From positions 1 to 9,963 of the forward strand of contig JAJTDX010000123.1 of the NCBI GenBank assembly GCA_021298235.1: a DNA stretch of 9,963 nucleotides, read 5' to 3'. The notes under the pieces were generated by a model. The model had not been told where the DNA came from. It worked only from the letters and a program-made list of their open reading frames with translations, and made no database searches. Positions within the stretch are counted from its first letter, which is position 1; each line of letters starts with the position of its first letter. This document shows, piece by piece, positions 1 to 7,657 of this stretch. The position numbers and the translations under genes are program-made. The stretch is from Cryomorphaceae bacterium (GTDB lineage: Bacteria; Bacteroidota; Bacteroidia; Flavobacteriales; Crocinitomicaceae).

Positions 1-1278
1 AACAGAAACCATCAGAATCCCATAAAGTACAGGATTGTGCATCACTGCATGTGCAAGGATCTCATCTTTTGAGTAGAAGCCGGAAAGAAGAGGGAATCCA
101 GCGATCGCCAACGTTCCAATGAGGAATGTAATGTGTGTAACAGGAATGTATTTTTTCAAGCCACCCATCACACGAATATCCTGCTCATGATGCATCGCGT
201 GGATCACACTACCCGAGCCAAGGAACAACAATGCTTTGAAGAAGGCGTGTGTCGTAACGTGGAACATCGCAGCAGTATATGCTCCCATTCCCAAGGCTAC
301 GAACAAAAGTCCAAGCTGTGACACCGTTGAATATGCCAATACCTTTTTGATGTCGTTTTGACGAAGTGCGATGAAAGCAGCTACCAACGACGTCGCAAGA
401 CCAACATACAACATGATATCCTGTGTCATTTGAGCTCCTGGATGTTCGAACAAGAAGTTTGAACGAACTGTCAGGAAGATACCAGCAGTTACCATTGTTG
501 CTGCGTGGATCAAAGCAGAAACCGGAGTTGGTCCCGCCATCGCATCAGGTAGCCATGTAAACAAAGGAATCTGAGCAGACTTTCCGGTGGCACCAATGAA
601 TAAACATATCGTAATACCAAACATCATCCAGGTTGTCGGCGCCACTTTTTCAACAAGTAATTTATCTGCCAGTTCAGAATATTCCAAGGTACCGAACTGT
701 GCAAGTATCAGGAACAAACCGATCAATAAGCCTAGGTCACCGATACGATTCATGATGAATGCCTTTCTTGCGGCCAAACCATTCAACATTCCCTTCTCAA
801 GATCATTGTAATGGAAACCGATCAACAAATACGAGCAGATACCTACACCTTCCCATCCGAAGAACAACATGAAATAGTTACTTCCAAGAACGAGGATCAA
901 CATAGCAAAGATGAAGAGGTTCAAGTAGGTAAAGAACTTGTAGTACCCTTTGTCATGGCTCATGTAACCCATTGAGAACAGGTGAATGAACGAACCAACT
1001 CCAGTTACGATCAAGGTCATCCAGATCGATAGGGAATCCAGTTGAAGGCTAGCATTCAGACTGAAATCCTCTAGTTTGATCACATGGAAAAGATGAACGA
1101 TCTTTTGCTCATGAACAGAATTGAATAGCATCAACGTAAGACCAAAAGCGATGAACATAACAGTGGTCCCTATTGTTCCTACCATCTTTCTCGCCATGTT
1201 CTTACCCAAGGTACCATTGATAAGCGCACCTAAAAGTGGAAGCGCCAATATTGTGAGTATTAACTGATCTACTGACAT
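1..1278 (-). CDS. nuoL: NADH-quinone oxidoreductase subunit L (3' partial, runs off left edge)
   Basis: Antiporter-like membrane subunit at the distal end of the complex I arm, involved in proton translocation. The frame is open for 426 codons from the ATG at 1278 to the left edge, about two thirds of the usual length near 610 residues. Visible hallmarks are GWEGVGICSYLLIGF with the conserved glutamate at residue 143 (E. coli Glu144), GKSAQIPLFTWLPDAMAG with the lysine at 233 (E. coli Lys229), PTPVSALIHAATMVTAG after it, and FSGFYSKDE with a lysine at 404 (E. coli Lys399). Many hydrophobic helices are evident. The start lies 3 bp after the nuoK stop, and AAAGGA sits 7 nt upstream as a plausible ribosome site. 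The key proton-channel residues expected in this part are all present, so it looks functional as far as it can be read. nuoM and nuoN probably follow outside the window. Confidence 0.97.
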   Translation of the reverse strand, partial: MSVDQLILTILALPLLGALINGTLGKNMARKMVGTIGTTVMFIAFGLTLMLFNSVHEQKIVHLFHVIKLEDFSLNASLQLDSLSIWMTLIVTGVGSFIHLFSMGYMSHDKGYYKFFTYLNLFIFAMLILVLGSNYFMLFFGWEGVGICSYLLIGFHYNDLEKGMLNGLAARKAFIMNRIGDLGLLIGLFLILAQFGTLEYSELADKLLVEKVAPTTWMMFGITICLFIGATGKSAQIPLFTWLPDAMAGPTPVSALIHAATMVTAGIFLTVRSNFLFEHPGAQMTQDIMLYVGLATSLVAAFIALRQNDIKKVLAYSTVSQLGLLFVALGMGAYTAAMFHVTTHAFFKALLFLGSGSVIHAMHHEQDIRVMGGLKKYIPVTHITFLIGTLAIAGFPLLSGFYSKDEILAHAVMHNPVLYGILMVSV

Positions 1279-1281
1279 TGC

Positions 1282-1611
1282 TTATCCTTTTAATTTATTA
1301 AACACTCCGATATCAGTAGTGCGCAGATTTCTATAAGCCATTATCAGGATCGATAGACCTACGGTAGCTTCCGCTGCTGCAACGACCATAATGAAAAATA
1401 CGAAGATCTGTCCGTCAGCCTTCCCGAAATAAGTTGAGAAAGCGACAAGAAGAAGGTTTACAGAATTCAACATTAATTCAATGCACATCAACAGGATGAT
1501 CGCATTACGACGGATCAGTACTCCAACTGCACCGATGGCAAACAATAAGGTTGCCAGGACTATGTAGAACTGAATAGATACGCCGGATTGAAAAATACTA
1601 GCCAATACCAT
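1282..1611 (-). CDS. nuoK: NADH-quinone oxidoreductase subunit K
   Basis: Small integral membrane subunit of complex I (109 residues, normal for the family at about 100-110), homologous to mitochondrial ND4L and part of the proton path between the quinone site and the antiporter subunits. Three hydrophobic helices are visible, roughly at residues 14-33, 37-58 and 69-92. The two functional membrane glutamates are present: Glu45 in MCIELMLNSVNL and Glu81 in VVAAAEATVGLSIL. They are 36 residues apart, as in E. coli (36 and 72). The ATG at 1611 is 2 bp after the nuoJ stop and the TAA is 3 bp before nuoL, so the gene sits inside the cotranscribed block. No clear Shine-Dalgarno is seen; translational coupling is likely. 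Nothing unusual. Confidence 0.97.
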   Translation of the reverse strand: MVLASIFQSGVSIQFYIVLATLLFAIGAVGVLIRRNAIILLMCIELMLNSVNLLLVAFSTYFGKADGQIFVFFIMVVAAAEATVGLSILIMAYRNLRTTDIGVFNKLKG

Positions 1612-1613
1612 TC

Positions 1614-2123
1614 TTAATCAATTATTTGTTCACGTTTTGCCAGGAAAACCGCTCCCACCATTGCTGCAATGAACAATACGGAGGACACCTCAAAGGGTAG
1701 CACATATTTAGTGAACAATAGACTTCCAAGATTCTCCACTAATCCCTGATCACTCGTTTCAAGAGATGATGCGGTTGAGATGATCACTCCATCGCGCAAA
1801 GCTGCAATCAAGACAGTAAACAAAGCTCCTCCTGCAACAGCTGCGGCAACCTTCACTAAAAGTGATGTCTTGGGTTCATTCTCTTGCTTAAGGTTCAACA
1901 ACATCAATACGAAAAGGAACAATACCATGATCGCACCGGCATAAACAATAATATTTACCACTGCAATGAACTGCGCATTCATAAGAATATAATTCGAAGA
2001 GATAAGAAAGAAGGTCAATACAAGGTAAAGGACACTTCTGACAGGGTGTTTACTGAGGATGACCATCAATGCAGATCCTACAGTTAAACCACCCAAGATT
2101 GTAGCGATTAGTTCTAGACTCAT
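1614..2123 (-). CDS. nuoJ: NADH-quinone oxidoreductase subunit J
   Basis: Membrane subunit homologous to mitochondrial ND6, 169 residues, with about five transmembrane helices. The third helix carries the conserved segment VVNIIVYAGAIMVLFLFVL (residues 55-73), which includes the YAGA region associated with the pi-bulge thought to gate proton transfer. A hydrophilic loop around residues 77-87 is followed by hydrophobic helices near 90-105 and 142-160. The ATG at 2123 overlaps the nuoI TGA in an ATGA arrangement (4 bp shared), which fixes the start and suggests coupled translation. The length matches the short bacterial NuoJ type. No irregularity is seen. The family call rests on the YAGAIMVLF motif plus operon position between nuoI and nuoK. 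Confidence 0.96.
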   Translation of the reverse strand: MSLELIATILGGLTVGSALMVILSKHPVRSVLYLVLTFFLISSNYILMNAQFIAVVNIIVYAGAIMVLFLFVLMLLNLKQENEPKTSLLVKVAAAVAGGALFTVLIAALRDGVIISTASSLETSDQGLVENLGSLLFTKYVLPFEVSSVLFIAAMVGAVFLAKREQIID

Positions 2124-2662
2124 TTTTCAGTTCTTTTTCCGGTATGTTGTCTCTTTGTAATGTCAATCGGGTTGTTCATATCTTCAACCAATTTATCCTT
2201 ACCATAAATGAATTCATTTCTTTCGAAGTTCGAAGGAACGATCCTGTCAGTTAGAAAGATCGCTTCTTTCGGACATGCTTCTTCACAAAGTCCACAGAAG
2301 ATACAGCGCAACATATTGATCTCATAAGTCTCCGCATATTTCTCTTCTCTGTATAAGTTCTCCTCCCCTTTCGTACGTTCGGCAGCAACCATTGTAATCG
2401 CCTCAGCAGGACAAGCAACAGCGCATAGTCCGCATGCGGTGCAATTCTCACGTCCCTGTTCGTCGCGCTTCAATACATGATGGCCACGGTAAACAGGAGC
2501 AAACTCGCGCTGCTCCTCTGGATATTTCACAGTATTATTCTTTCTGAACAAGTGTTTGAAAGTGATCCACATACCACCAAGAATAGCTGGAAAATAAATT
2601 TTTTCCATGAATGTCATTTCTTTCTTGGAGACAACTTTCTTTCTATCGGTTAAACTTTGCAT
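2120..2662 (-). CDS. nuoI: NADH-quinone oxidoreductase subunit I (2x[4Fe-4S] ferredoxin subunit)
   Basis: Peripheral-arm subunit that carries clusters N6a and N6b, passing electrons from NuoG toward NuoB and quinone. It has 180 residues. Two complete 8Fe ferredoxin motifs are visible: CTACGLCAVACP (Cys74, 77, 80, 84) and CIFCGLCEEACP (Cys120, 123, 126, 130). An amphipathic N-terminal stretch (about residues 18-40, FMEKIYFPAILGGMWITFKHLF) is typical of the part that lies on the membrane surface. The region after residue 131 contains the usual LTDRIVPSNFERNEFIYGKDKLV segment (given in two parts: LTDRIVPSNFERN, then EFIYGKDKLV). The ATG at 2662 has AAAAGGAG just upstream, although the spacing is short at 2 nt; the start is 14 bp after the nuoH stop. 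An internal Met at residue 16 or 19 is a less likely alternative start. Confidence 0.96.
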   Translation of the reverse strand: MQSLTDRKKVVSKKEMTFMEKIYFPAILGGMWITFKHLFRKNNTVKYPEEQREFAPVYRGHHVLKRDEQGRENCTACGLCAVACPAEAITMVAAERTKGEENLYREEKYAETYEINMLRCIFCGLCEEACPKEAIFLTDRIVPSNFERNEFIYGKDKLVEDMNNPIDITKRQHTGKRTEK

Positions 2663-2676
2663 AACTCCTTTTCTAC

Positions 2677-3708
2677 TTAATTAAACCATCCCTCATTGAA
2701 AGCCGTCACAAGTCCTGTGATCAATAAATTAATCAACGAGATAGGGATCAAACTCTTCCATCCAAGGTGCATCAGTTGATCAAAACGGAAGCGTGGGAGC
2801 GTCCACCTGATCCACATAAATACGAATACAAAAAAGAATGTTTTCGCAAACATGGCACCAACCCCTAAAAGGGCTAGCGTGTTGCCTTCAAAATTATCCA
2901 TGCCCGGGAAGTTGAAACCTCCAAAGAACATCACCGATATAACTGCTGAAGAGGTGAATAAGGCTACATATTCGGCAAACAAATAGAATCCCATCTTCAT
3001 CGAACCGTATTCTGTGTGGTAACCGCCGATCAATTCACTCTCACATTCCGGAAGGTCGAAAGGTGCACGGTTGGTTTCGGCTAAGGCACAAATAAAAAAT
3101 ACGACGAACGCCACAGGCTGATAGAACACATTCCAGTTCATCCCATGCTGCGCATTCACTATATCCTTCAAACTCAAGCTACCCGTCATCATCACCACAG
3201 TGATTACACAGATACCCATGGCTAATTCGTAGGAAATCATCTGAGAACTCGCTCTAATGGCTCCGTACAAGGAATACTTATTGTTCGATGCCCATCCACC
3301 GATCATGATACCATAGACGCCGATTGAAAGGAAACCCATGATGAAAAGTATACCAATGTTCACATCTGCTACCTGAAGGGCGATTTCCTGTCCGAACATT
3401 TCGAGAGTTGGTCCCCATGGGATTACAGAGCCAGTCATCAATGCAGTAAACATTGCGATACCTGGCCCCATAATGAACATCCATTTTTCAGCATTCTCAG
3501 GAATGAAGTCCTCTTTGAAAAAGAGTTTTCCACCATCAGCCAATGGTTGAAGGATACCGAATGGACCCGCTCTGTCCGGTCCGATGCGATCCTGGAACCA
3601 AGCTGCAACCTTTCTTTCAAAATATGTTGCATATGCTGCAATTCCCAATGTTACCAAAAACAAGGTAACGATCAGGATCAATTTTTCTATGATTTCGCTC
3701 GTTTCCAT
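2677..3708 (-). CDS. nuoH: NADH-quinone oxidoreductase subunit H
   Basis: Membrane subunit homologous to mitochondrial ND1; it forms much of the quinone-binding chamber where the peripheral and membrane arms meet. It has 343 residues and about eight hydrophobic helices, close to the usual 320-350. Conserved loops are visible: ERKVAAWFQDRIGPDRAGPF (residues 31-50) and its continuation LQPLADGGKLFFKED, the acidic stretch NRAPFDLPECESELIGGYHTEY split as NRAPFDLPE and CESELIGGYHTEYGSMK, and WTLPRFRFDQLMHLGWK near the C-terminus. I chose the ATG at 3708, which shares one base with the nuoG TGA (TGATG), over a TTG one codon upstream. Overlap of this kind suggests termination-reinitiation coupling to nuoG, so defective nuoG translation could also lower NuoH output (inference). 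Confidence 0.97.
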   Translation of the reverse strand: METSEIIEKLILIVTLFLVTLGIAAYATYFERKVAAWFQDRIGPDRAGPFGILQPLADGGKLFFKEDFIPENAEKWMFIMGPGIAMFTALMTGSVIPWGPTLEMFGQEIALQVADVNIGILFIMGFLSIGVYGIMIGGWASNNKYSLYGAIRASSQMISYELAMGICVITVVMMTGSLSLKDIVNAQHGMNWNVFYQPVAFVVFFICALAETNRAPFDLPECESELIGGYHTEYGSMKMGFYLFAEYVALFTSSAVISVMFFGGFNFPGMDNFEGNTLALLGVGAMFAKTFFFVFVFMWIRWTLPRFRFDQLMHLGWKSLIPISLINLLITGLVTAFNEGWFN

Positions 3709-4547
3709 CAATTAATCTTTTTGTGAGAATTACCGCGAGGACTTAGATAATGCCCTTGGGAGATCACAGAATGACGGTGAATCTTTCTAGGCCCCTCAAT
3801 GTTCCATTTTGAAGCATCTTTCTTATCAAAGCGACAATCGTTGCAGATCCATCCGGTTTTACCATCCTGATCCTCGACTTCACCGTAATTATCTTTTCTT
3901 GCCGTAATGCGGTAAATCTCATTTCCGAACATCCAGACCACTGCTTTTCCCGAACACTTGTTGCATTCACAGGAAGCGTCCATTGGCTTCAGGAACCAAA
4001 CACGACTTTTAAATCGGAATGTTTTATCTGTTAAAGCCCCAACAGGACAAACATCAATCATATTCCCTGAAAAATCATTTTCTATTGCATTTTCGATATA
4101 GGTACTGATCTCCGCATGTTCTCCACGGTGCAGTACTCCATGAACACGCTTATCCGTCAATTGATTAGCCACATGAACACATCGATAGCAAAGGATACAC
4201 CGGTTCATGTGTAACTTGATTTTATTACCGATATCAATTGGGTCATAAGTTCTCCTTTCTTCTTCGAAACGAGTCTTTGCGCCACCGTGTTCAAAGCCAA
4301 GGTCTTGCAGATGACACTCTCCAGCCTGATCACAGACCGGACAATCCAGCGGATGATTGATCAAAAGAAACTCAACAACACCACCACGATTATCATGAAC
4401 GCGCTCAGAGGTTTTATTCTTAACGACCATCCCGTCCATAACAGCGGTAGAACATGATGCTACCAGTTTTGGCATTGGTCGAGGGTCCTTTTCGGAACCC
4501 TGGGCTACTTCCACCAGACACGTACGGCATTTACCTCCCGTTCCTGA
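3708..4547 (-). CDS. nuoG: NADH-quinone oxidoreductase subunit G, short Bacteroidota type, N-terminus missing
   Basis: Iron-sulfur subunit of the electron-input module. Recognisable NuoG sequence begins abruptly at about 4547 with SGTGGKCRTCLVEV and runs to the TGA at 3708. Present ligands (numbered from the upstream in-frame ATG at 4649): Cys41, Cys44 and Cys66 of the [2Fe-2S] site; His99, Cys103, Cys106 and Cys112 for N3; Cys151, 154, 157 and 201 for N4; then CNKC (229-232) and CNDC (269-272). About 40 usual N-terminal residues, including the first [2Fe-2S] cysteine, are absent. The 34 codons from 4649 to 4548 are a shifted reading of the nuoF end and do not resemble NuoG, so no genuine start can be assigned. 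The C-terminal molybdopterin-like domain of E. coli NuoG (908 residues) is also absent, but a short protein of about 330 residues is, from memory, usual in Bacteroidota. See the finding on the junction. Confidence 0.85.
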   Translation of the reverse strand, partial: SGTGGKCRTCLVEVAQGSEKDPRPMPKLVASCSTAVMDGMVVKNKTSERVHDNRGGVVEFLLINHPLDCPVCDQAGECHLQDLGFEHGGAKTRFEEERRTYDPIDIGNKIKLHMNRCILCYRCVHVANQLTDKRVHGVLHRGEHAEISTYIENAIENDFSGNMIDVCPVGALTDKTFRFKSRVWFLKPMDASCECNKCSGKAVVWMFGNEIYRITARKDNYGEVEDQDGKTGWICNDCRFDKKDASKWNIEGPRKIHRHSVISQGHYLSPRGNSHKKIN

Positions 4548-5862
4548 AACCGTAATTTCTCTGCTGAGATTCCTCACGGTTTGTAACGTGCCATTCAAAC
4601 TCTTCGCGGAAGTGTCGGATCGCAGCTGCAACAGGCCAAGCGGCGGCATCTCCGAGCGGACAGATCGTATTCCCTTCTATTTTTTTGTTTATCTCTGCCA
4701 AAAGGTCGATATCGCGCATGTTTCCTTGTCCGTGTTCAAGTCGGTGAAGAACCTTCTCCATCCACCCTGTTCCCTCACGACAGGGTGAACACTGTCCGCA
4801 CGATTCGTGTGCATAGAAACGGGCGAAATTCCAAGTATTTCTTACGATGCATTGATCTTCATCAAACACAATGAACCCTCCAGAACCCAGCATTGAGCCT
4901 GATGCAAATCCACCGTCAGCTAAGCTTTCATAGGTCATCAAACGATCATCACCTGCTGCTGTCTTTGTAACCAAATGCGCAGGAAGAATTGGAACAGATG
5001 ATCCACCTGGAACACAGGCCTTCAATTTCTTTCCATTGGCGATACCACGGCAGTAATCATCCCCATAAATGAACTCTTCGACAGTGATACCCATTTCGAT
5101 CTCGTATACACCGGATCTTACCAAGTTCCCTCCCGCTGAAATAAGTTTTGTACCTGTACTTTTACCAAGTCCAATCTTTGCATATTCATCACCACCATCA
5201 TTCACTATCGGAACGACGGCAGCAATGCTTTCTACATTGTTTACTACGGTTGGACAACCCCATAATCCTTTAACTGCCGGGAATGGCGGCTTCATTCGCG
5301 GATTTCCGCGCTTACCTTCCAATGATTCAATTAGTGCTGTTTCCTCACCACAGATATATGCCCCCCCTCCCGGAGCAACATACAAATCAAGATCGTAACC
5401 GGAACCTAAGATGTTTTTTCCAAGATAACCCGCAGCATAAGCTTCCGCTATTGCCTTTTCGAGAATCTCTAACACCCACATGTATTCTCCACGGATATAA
5501 ATGTAGGATGTGTTTGCACCTAAAGCATAGCTGGAAACAATCATTCCCTCAACCAACAAGTGAGGAATCTTTTCCATCAAATACCTATCTTTGAATGTTC
5601 CAGGCTCCGATTCATCGGCATTGCACAATAAATATCTTGGAACACCATCCGGTTTGGCCAGGAACGACCATTTCATTCCTGTAGGAAAACCAGCTCCTCC
5701 ACGCCCTCTCAATCCGGATTTTTGAACTTCTTCAACGATCTCCTGTGGAGTCATTTTTTTCAAGGCCTTATCAACCGAACGATAACCACCCTGCTTTTTG
5801 TAGACTTCAAAAGTCTCTATTCCGGGTACATTGTCGTGTTCTAAAAGTAATCTTCTTCCCAT
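4531..5862 (-). CDS. nuoF: NADH-quinone oxidoreductase subunit F (NADH- and FMN-binding)
   Basis: Catalytic subunit that oxidises NADH through FMN and passes electrons to the [4Fe-4S] cluster N3 chain. It has 443 residues. The FMN/NADH glycine-rich loop GRGGAGFPTG lies at residues 53-62, followed by MKWSF. LLCNADESEPGTFKDR and APGGGAYICGEETALIESLEG are present in mid-protein. The cluster ligands are complete: CGQCSPC (Cys355, 358, 361) and Cys401 in NTICPLGDAAAWP. Normal NuoF sequence continues to EFEWHVTNREESQQRNYG (Gly438), after which only five residues, FRNGR, precede the TAA. Those last residues are read from DNA that encodes NuoG in another frame, so the natural tail seems to have been replaced. 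The catalytic core is intact. The ATG at 5862 is 9 bp after the nuoE stop; no strong ribosome site is seen. Confidence 0.96.
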   Translation of the reverse strand: MGRRLLLEHDNVPGIETFEVYKKQGGYRSVDKALKKMTPQEIVEEVQKSGLRGRGGAGFPTGMKWSFLAKPDGVPRYLLCNADESEPGTFKDRYLMEKIPHLLVEGMIVSSYALGANTSYIYIRGEYMWVLEILEKAIAEAYAAGYLGKNILGSGYDLDLYVAPGGGAYICGEETALIESLEGKRGNPRMKPPFPAVKGLWGCPTVVNNVESIAAVVPIVNDGGDEYAKIGLGKSTGTKLISAGGNLVRSGVYEIEMGITVEEFIYGDDYCRGIANGKKLKACVPGGSSVPILPAHLVTKTAAGDDRLMTYESLADGGFASGSMLGSGGFIVFDEDQCIVRNTWNFARFYAHESCGQCSPCREGTGWMEKVLHRLEHGQGNMRDIDLLAEINKKIEGNTICPLGDAAAWPVAAAIRHFREEFEWHVTNREESQQRNYGFRNGR

Positions 5863-5871
5863 CTTAATGTC

Positions 5872-6411
5872 TTAATTTGGAACTTGTCCGGCGCGGTAAG
5901 CCGCAATTATTTCATCTACCCGCTCTATTGTCAGGTACTCGTGGTATTTCTTTCCGCATTGAAGCATCGGACCGTATCCGCATGCTCCCAAACATTCTGC
6001 TGTTTTCAATGTGAACATGCCGTCCTTTGAAGTTCCGCCAACCTTGACATCGAGCTTTTCTTCAATATAGGAGATTATACTATCACTTCCGACCAACATA
6101 CAAGGTCCTGTACGACAAACTTCAAACACATGTTTACCAACTGGCTCAAGATTGAACATTGTGTAGAAAGTTGCTACCTCGTAAACCTCGATCGGCTGAA
6201 TATTAAGGATCTCCGCCACGTAATCCATCGTTTCGATGCTCAGCCATCCGCCAAAATCCTCCTCGGCCATGTGCAGGATACGGATAACGGCACTCTTGTG
6301 CTTCCCTTCTGGAAAGTGACTGATCAACTGCTTGATTTCAGCCATTCTATCCGCGCTGAATTGAGGTTTCTCAGTGTGTCTTTTACTTAGATCAATGTGC
6401 GAACTGCTCAT
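5872..6411 (-). CDS. nuoE: NADH-quinone oxidoreductase subunit E ([2Fe-2S] thioredoxin-like subunit)
   Basis: Peripheral subunit holding cluster N1a next to the FMN of NuoF. It has 179 residues, within the usual 150-180. The N-terminal helical part (about 20-90) contains the conserved HMAEEDFGGWLSIE and EVATFYTMFNLEPVG. The thioredoxin-like [2Fe-2S] domain follows with all four ligands: VCRTGPC (Cys99, Cys104) and ECLGACGYGP (Cys140, Cys144). The C-terminal GACGYGPMLQ and EYLTIERVDEII segments are typical. The ATG at 6411 starts 2 bp after the nuoD stop, and the TAA is 9 bp before nuoF, consistent with an operon. No clear Shine-Dalgarno motif precedes it, as is common in Bacteroidota. No anomalies. 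Confidence 0.96.
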   Translation of the reverse strand: MSSSHIDLSKRHTEKPQFSADRMAEIKQLISHFPEGKHKSAVIRILHMAEEDFGGWLSIETMDYVAEILNIQPIEVYEVATFYTMFNLEPVGKHVFEVCRTGPCMLVGSDSIISYIEEKLDVKVGGTSKDGMFTLKTAECLGACGYGPMLQCGKKYHEYLTIERVDEIIAAYRAGQVPN

Positions 6412-6413
6412 AA

Positions 6414-7646
6414 TTATGCATCTAATTCACCGGCGATAACGTTCATGCTACTCATGGTCAACACTGCGTCAGAAATGTTAGACCCGGTAATCATCTCCGG
6501 ATATGCCTGATAATAAATAAAACAAGGTCTTCTAAACTGTAAACGATATGGCGCGCGACCACCGTCCGAGATCAGGTAAAATCCTAATTCTCCATTACCA
6601 CCTTCAACGGCATGGTAAACTTCACCAACCGGGATTGGCGTCTCTCCCATTACGATCTTAAAATGATAAATCAATGCCTCCATATTATTGTAAACATCTT
6701 CTTTCGGAGGAAGATAGAACTCGGGGATATCTGCCTTATAACTACCTTCGGGGATATTCTTCAACGCCTGCTCGATTATACGTAAACTTTGACGGATCTC
6801 TTCCTGCCGTACCTGAAAACGGTCGTATGTATCCCCCTGAGTTCCCACCGGAACGATGAAATCGAAATCTTCATATGAAGAGTAAGGATTCATGACACGA
6901 ACGTCATAATCCACTCCAGCAGCGCGTAAATTTGGTCCTGTGAATGAAAATTCCAATGCTCTCTCTGCAGAAATAGGCCCTGCACCAATAGTACGGTCCA
7001 TGAAAATCCTGTTTCGGCTCAACAACGAATCGAACTCATTGAACACTTTTGGAAAGGTCTTCAGGAAGTGATTCAATTTTTCGTAAAAAGCAGGCGAAAA
7101 ATCCCTTTCAAAACCTCCAATACGACCAATGTTGGTTGTCAAACGAGACCCACACACCTCTTCGTAAAGTTCATAGATCTTTTCGCGTTCCTGGAAGACG
7201 TAAGTAAATCCGGTCAAGGCTCCTGTATCTACTCCGATAACCGAGTTACACACGAGGTGGTCCGCGATACGAGCCAACTCCATTATGATAACTCGCATGT
7301 AATCCACTCTCTTCGGAATTTCAGCTCCGATGAGTTTTTCAACCGTCATTTCCCAACCCATATTGTTAATCGGTGACGAACAATAGTTCAAACGGTCTGT
7401 GATAGGGGTTATTTGGTTGTAAGGTCTTCTTTCTGAAAGTTTTTCAAAGGCACGATGGATGTATCCTACCGTCTGCTCAGATGAAAGTATCTTCTCCCCA
7501 TCGACCTGCAGTACGTTCTGGAAGATCCCGTGTGTTGCAGGGTGTGTTGGCCCAAGGTTCAAGGTTGTGATAGTACCATCAATTGTTTCGTCCGAAACAT
7601 AATAGTTCACCTTTTCTTGTTTATTCTGGTTCTTTAAATCACTCAT
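6414..7646 (-). CDS. nuoD: NADH-quinone oxidoreductase subunit D (49-kDa type, quinone site)
   Basis: Peripheral subunit that, with NuoB and NuoH, forms the quinone-reduction site; related to the large subunit of [NiFe] hydrogenases but without the Ni ligands. It has 410 residues from the ATG at 7646. NLGPTHPATHG (residues 30-40) carries His39, equivalent to the quinone-binding His of the T. thermophilus 49-kDa homologue. DRLNYCSSP carries Tyr88, equivalent to its quinone-binding Tyr87. Other conserved blocks are GYIHRAFEKLSE, LTTNIGRIGGFERDFS and YRLQFRRPCF. A TTG two codons upstream (7652) is also possible, but the ATG giving MSDLKNQN is preferred. The gene is not fused to nuoC, unlike in E. 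coli. It begins 11 bp after the nuoC stop and ends 2 bp before nuoE. Confidence 0.96.
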   Translation of the reverse strand: MSDLKNQNKQEKVNYYVSDETIDGTITTLNLGPTHPATHGIFQNVLQVDGEKILSSEQTVGYIHRAFEKLSERRPYNQITPITDRLNYCSSPINNMGWEMTVEKLIGAEIPKRVDYMRVIIMELARIADHLVCNSVIGVDTGALTGFTYVFQEREKIYELYEEVCGSRLTTNIGRIGGFERDFSPAFYEKLNHFLKTFPKVFNEFDSLLSRNRIFMDRTIGAGPISAERALEFSFTGPNLRAAGVDYDVRVMNPYSSYEDFDFIVPVGTQGDTYDRFQVRQEEIRQSLRIIEQALKNIPEGSYKADIPEFYLPPKEDVYNNMEALIYHFKIVMGETPIPVGEVYHAVEGGNGELGFYLISDGGRAPYRLQFRRPCFIYYQAYPEMITGSNISDAVLTMSSMNVIAGELDA

Positions 7647-7657
7647 GATCAAGCTTT

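Noticed and set aside
4528..4530. ATG right after the nuoF stop, preceded by GGGAGG, as a new nuoG start
   Set aside because: It is not in the nuoG frame; the bases are the conserved GGKC codons of NuoG read in another frame, and the product is short and unlike NuoG.
4548..4649. The first 34 codons of the long open frame in front of nuoG as its real N-terminus
   Set aside because: They are the shifted reading of the conserved NuoF C-terminus (GDAAAWPVAAAIRHF) and show no ferredoxin-like sequence.
5069..5594. Two plus-strand open frames of just over 100 codons opposite nuoF
   Set aside because: They lie wholly antisense to well-conserved nuoF codons and have low-complexity, unfamiliar translations; these are shadows.
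7647..7652. TTG at 7652 as the nuoD start
   Set aside because: The ATG two codons later is a better initiation codon and nothing upstream favours the TTG.
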